From positions 128,372,027-128,436,026 of the forward strand of contig OY757023.1 of the NCBI GenBank assembly GCA_963580285.1: a stretch of DNA of 64,000 nucleotides. Reading direction: 5' to 3'. Below the pieces are notes generated by a model that did no database searches, had not been told where the DNA came from, and saw only the letters and a list, made by a program, of their open reading frames with translations. Each line of letters begins with the position of its first letter. The stretch's first letter is position 1. The translations under genes and the position numbers were made by a program. Of this stretch, positions 63,591 through 64,000 are shown in pieces. This DNA comes from Lucinisca nassula (taxonomy: Eukaryota; Mollusca; Bivalvia; Lucinida; Lucinidae).

Positions 63591-64000
63591 ATCCATCCAT
63601 GAATGTAGGCACTGGAGCAGTCACTAATTTTGTTTCTGAAAAATCGCCACATTGACCTTGACCTTCAGCCCCAGACCCTGAAAGTGGAACTCGCTCAAGA
63701 TATCATCATTGCCAACATTTGTGTGAAGTTATATTAAAATCCATCCATGAATGTAGGCACTGGAGCAATCACTATTTTTTTTTCTGAAAATCGCCACAGT
63801 GACCTTGACCCCAGACCCTGAAAGTTGCACTCACTCATGATATCATCATATCCAACATTTGTATGAAGTTATCTTTAAATCCATTTATAAATTTGGACAC
63901 TAGAGCAATGACCAAATTTTTCTAAAAATAGCCACAGTGTCCTTGACCTTCCACCATGACCCTGATAGTCAAAGTCACTCGAGATATCACGATACCCAAC

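Larger units (their letters stand above)
60625..64000 (+). repeat. Array T4, second block, runs off the window
   Basis: Opens with the same flank GATACAAATCCCCTCGTGCA as T4, then units with TGACCTTGACCTTCAGCCCC, GACCCTGAAAGTCAAAGTCA, CTCGAGATATCATCATACCC. Broken at 61011-61725. A block of about 700 bp (61910-62620) recurs at 63290-64000, offset about 1376-1379. Confidence 0.92.

Overview
The window is animal nuclear DNA: AT-rich, gene-poor, with phase-matched GT-AG exons, tRNA-derived SINEs, many short inverted-repeat transposons and long satellite arrays. The repeat types (TTAA-flanked MITEs, arrays rich in AGGTCA/TGACCT ending in GACGGACAGACAGAC tracts, several tRNA-SINEs) suggest a mollusc, most likely a bivalve. 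That assignment is inference from repeat style; no species is claimed.

Genes. Two protein-coding genes are visible, both on the minus strand. (1) PUS3, tRNA pseudouridine synthase 3: exon 1 at 50632-50712 (start codon), exon 2 at 5057-5190, exon 3 at 344-484; later exons, with the catalytic Asp, lie left of the window. The phases fit exactly and the encoded peptide is typical PUS3. Intron 1 is about 45 kb. (2) Inside that intron, same strand, lies an unrecognised gene with a Cys/His-rich, probably zinc-binding module and a long Ser/Gln-rich tail with SUMO-type motifs: exons at 27508-28297 and 19516-20861, possibly ending in a small exon at 7683-7742. RNA genes: one well-formed tRNA-Val(AAC) on the minus strand at 52543-52615, plus a retroposed tRNA-Thr-like copy at 54880.

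Almost everything else is repeats. Names used below: family A = TTAA-flanked MITE starting CCCTTATCCTGCTGAAT; B = TTAA-flanked, CCCATTTTGTACCAGAAAC; C = TTAA-flanked, CCCATTGTATGCTAGTGG; D = ends TACCGTAAAAATCCTA / TAGGATCATTATGGTA; E = MITE with GACAATTGTCGTCTGCTTTG near one end; F = ends CATTACGAAAACACGCCTAT; G = ends AAGGTGCATTATTGA with TA duplication; H = ends GGGCCAGTTGTTCAAA; I = GC-rich hairpin element with GCCCCGCCAAGCGA; K = ends TACAGTGAAATTCC. Sine1 = about 300-bp SINE-like family ending in (AAAC)n; Sine2-5 = tRNA-derived SINEs. T1-T8 = tandem arrays.

Layout. 0-5.2 kb: PUS3 exons 3 and 2 with MITEs and array T1. 5.2-19 kb: SINEs, a nested fold-back element, TTAA MITEs, array T2 and a 1.4-kb hAT-like insertion. 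19.5-20.9 and 27.5-28.3 kb: the nested gene, separated by arrays T5/T3. 29-50 kb: dense MITE/SINE mosaic with multi-level nests. 50.6 kb: PUS3 exon 1. 51-57 kb: SINEs, tRNA, palindromes. 57-64 kb: minisatellite T8 and array T4.

Main discoveries: a family C MITE that carries a 64-bp, 62/64-identical copy of the neighbouring coding exon exactly at its hairpin tip; a common hairpin cassette (AAACAGTG...GATCAGA) shared by at least five MITE families with otherwise different ends; and a group of unrelated satellite arrays that share end modules and are packed with nuclear-receptor-type half-sites.
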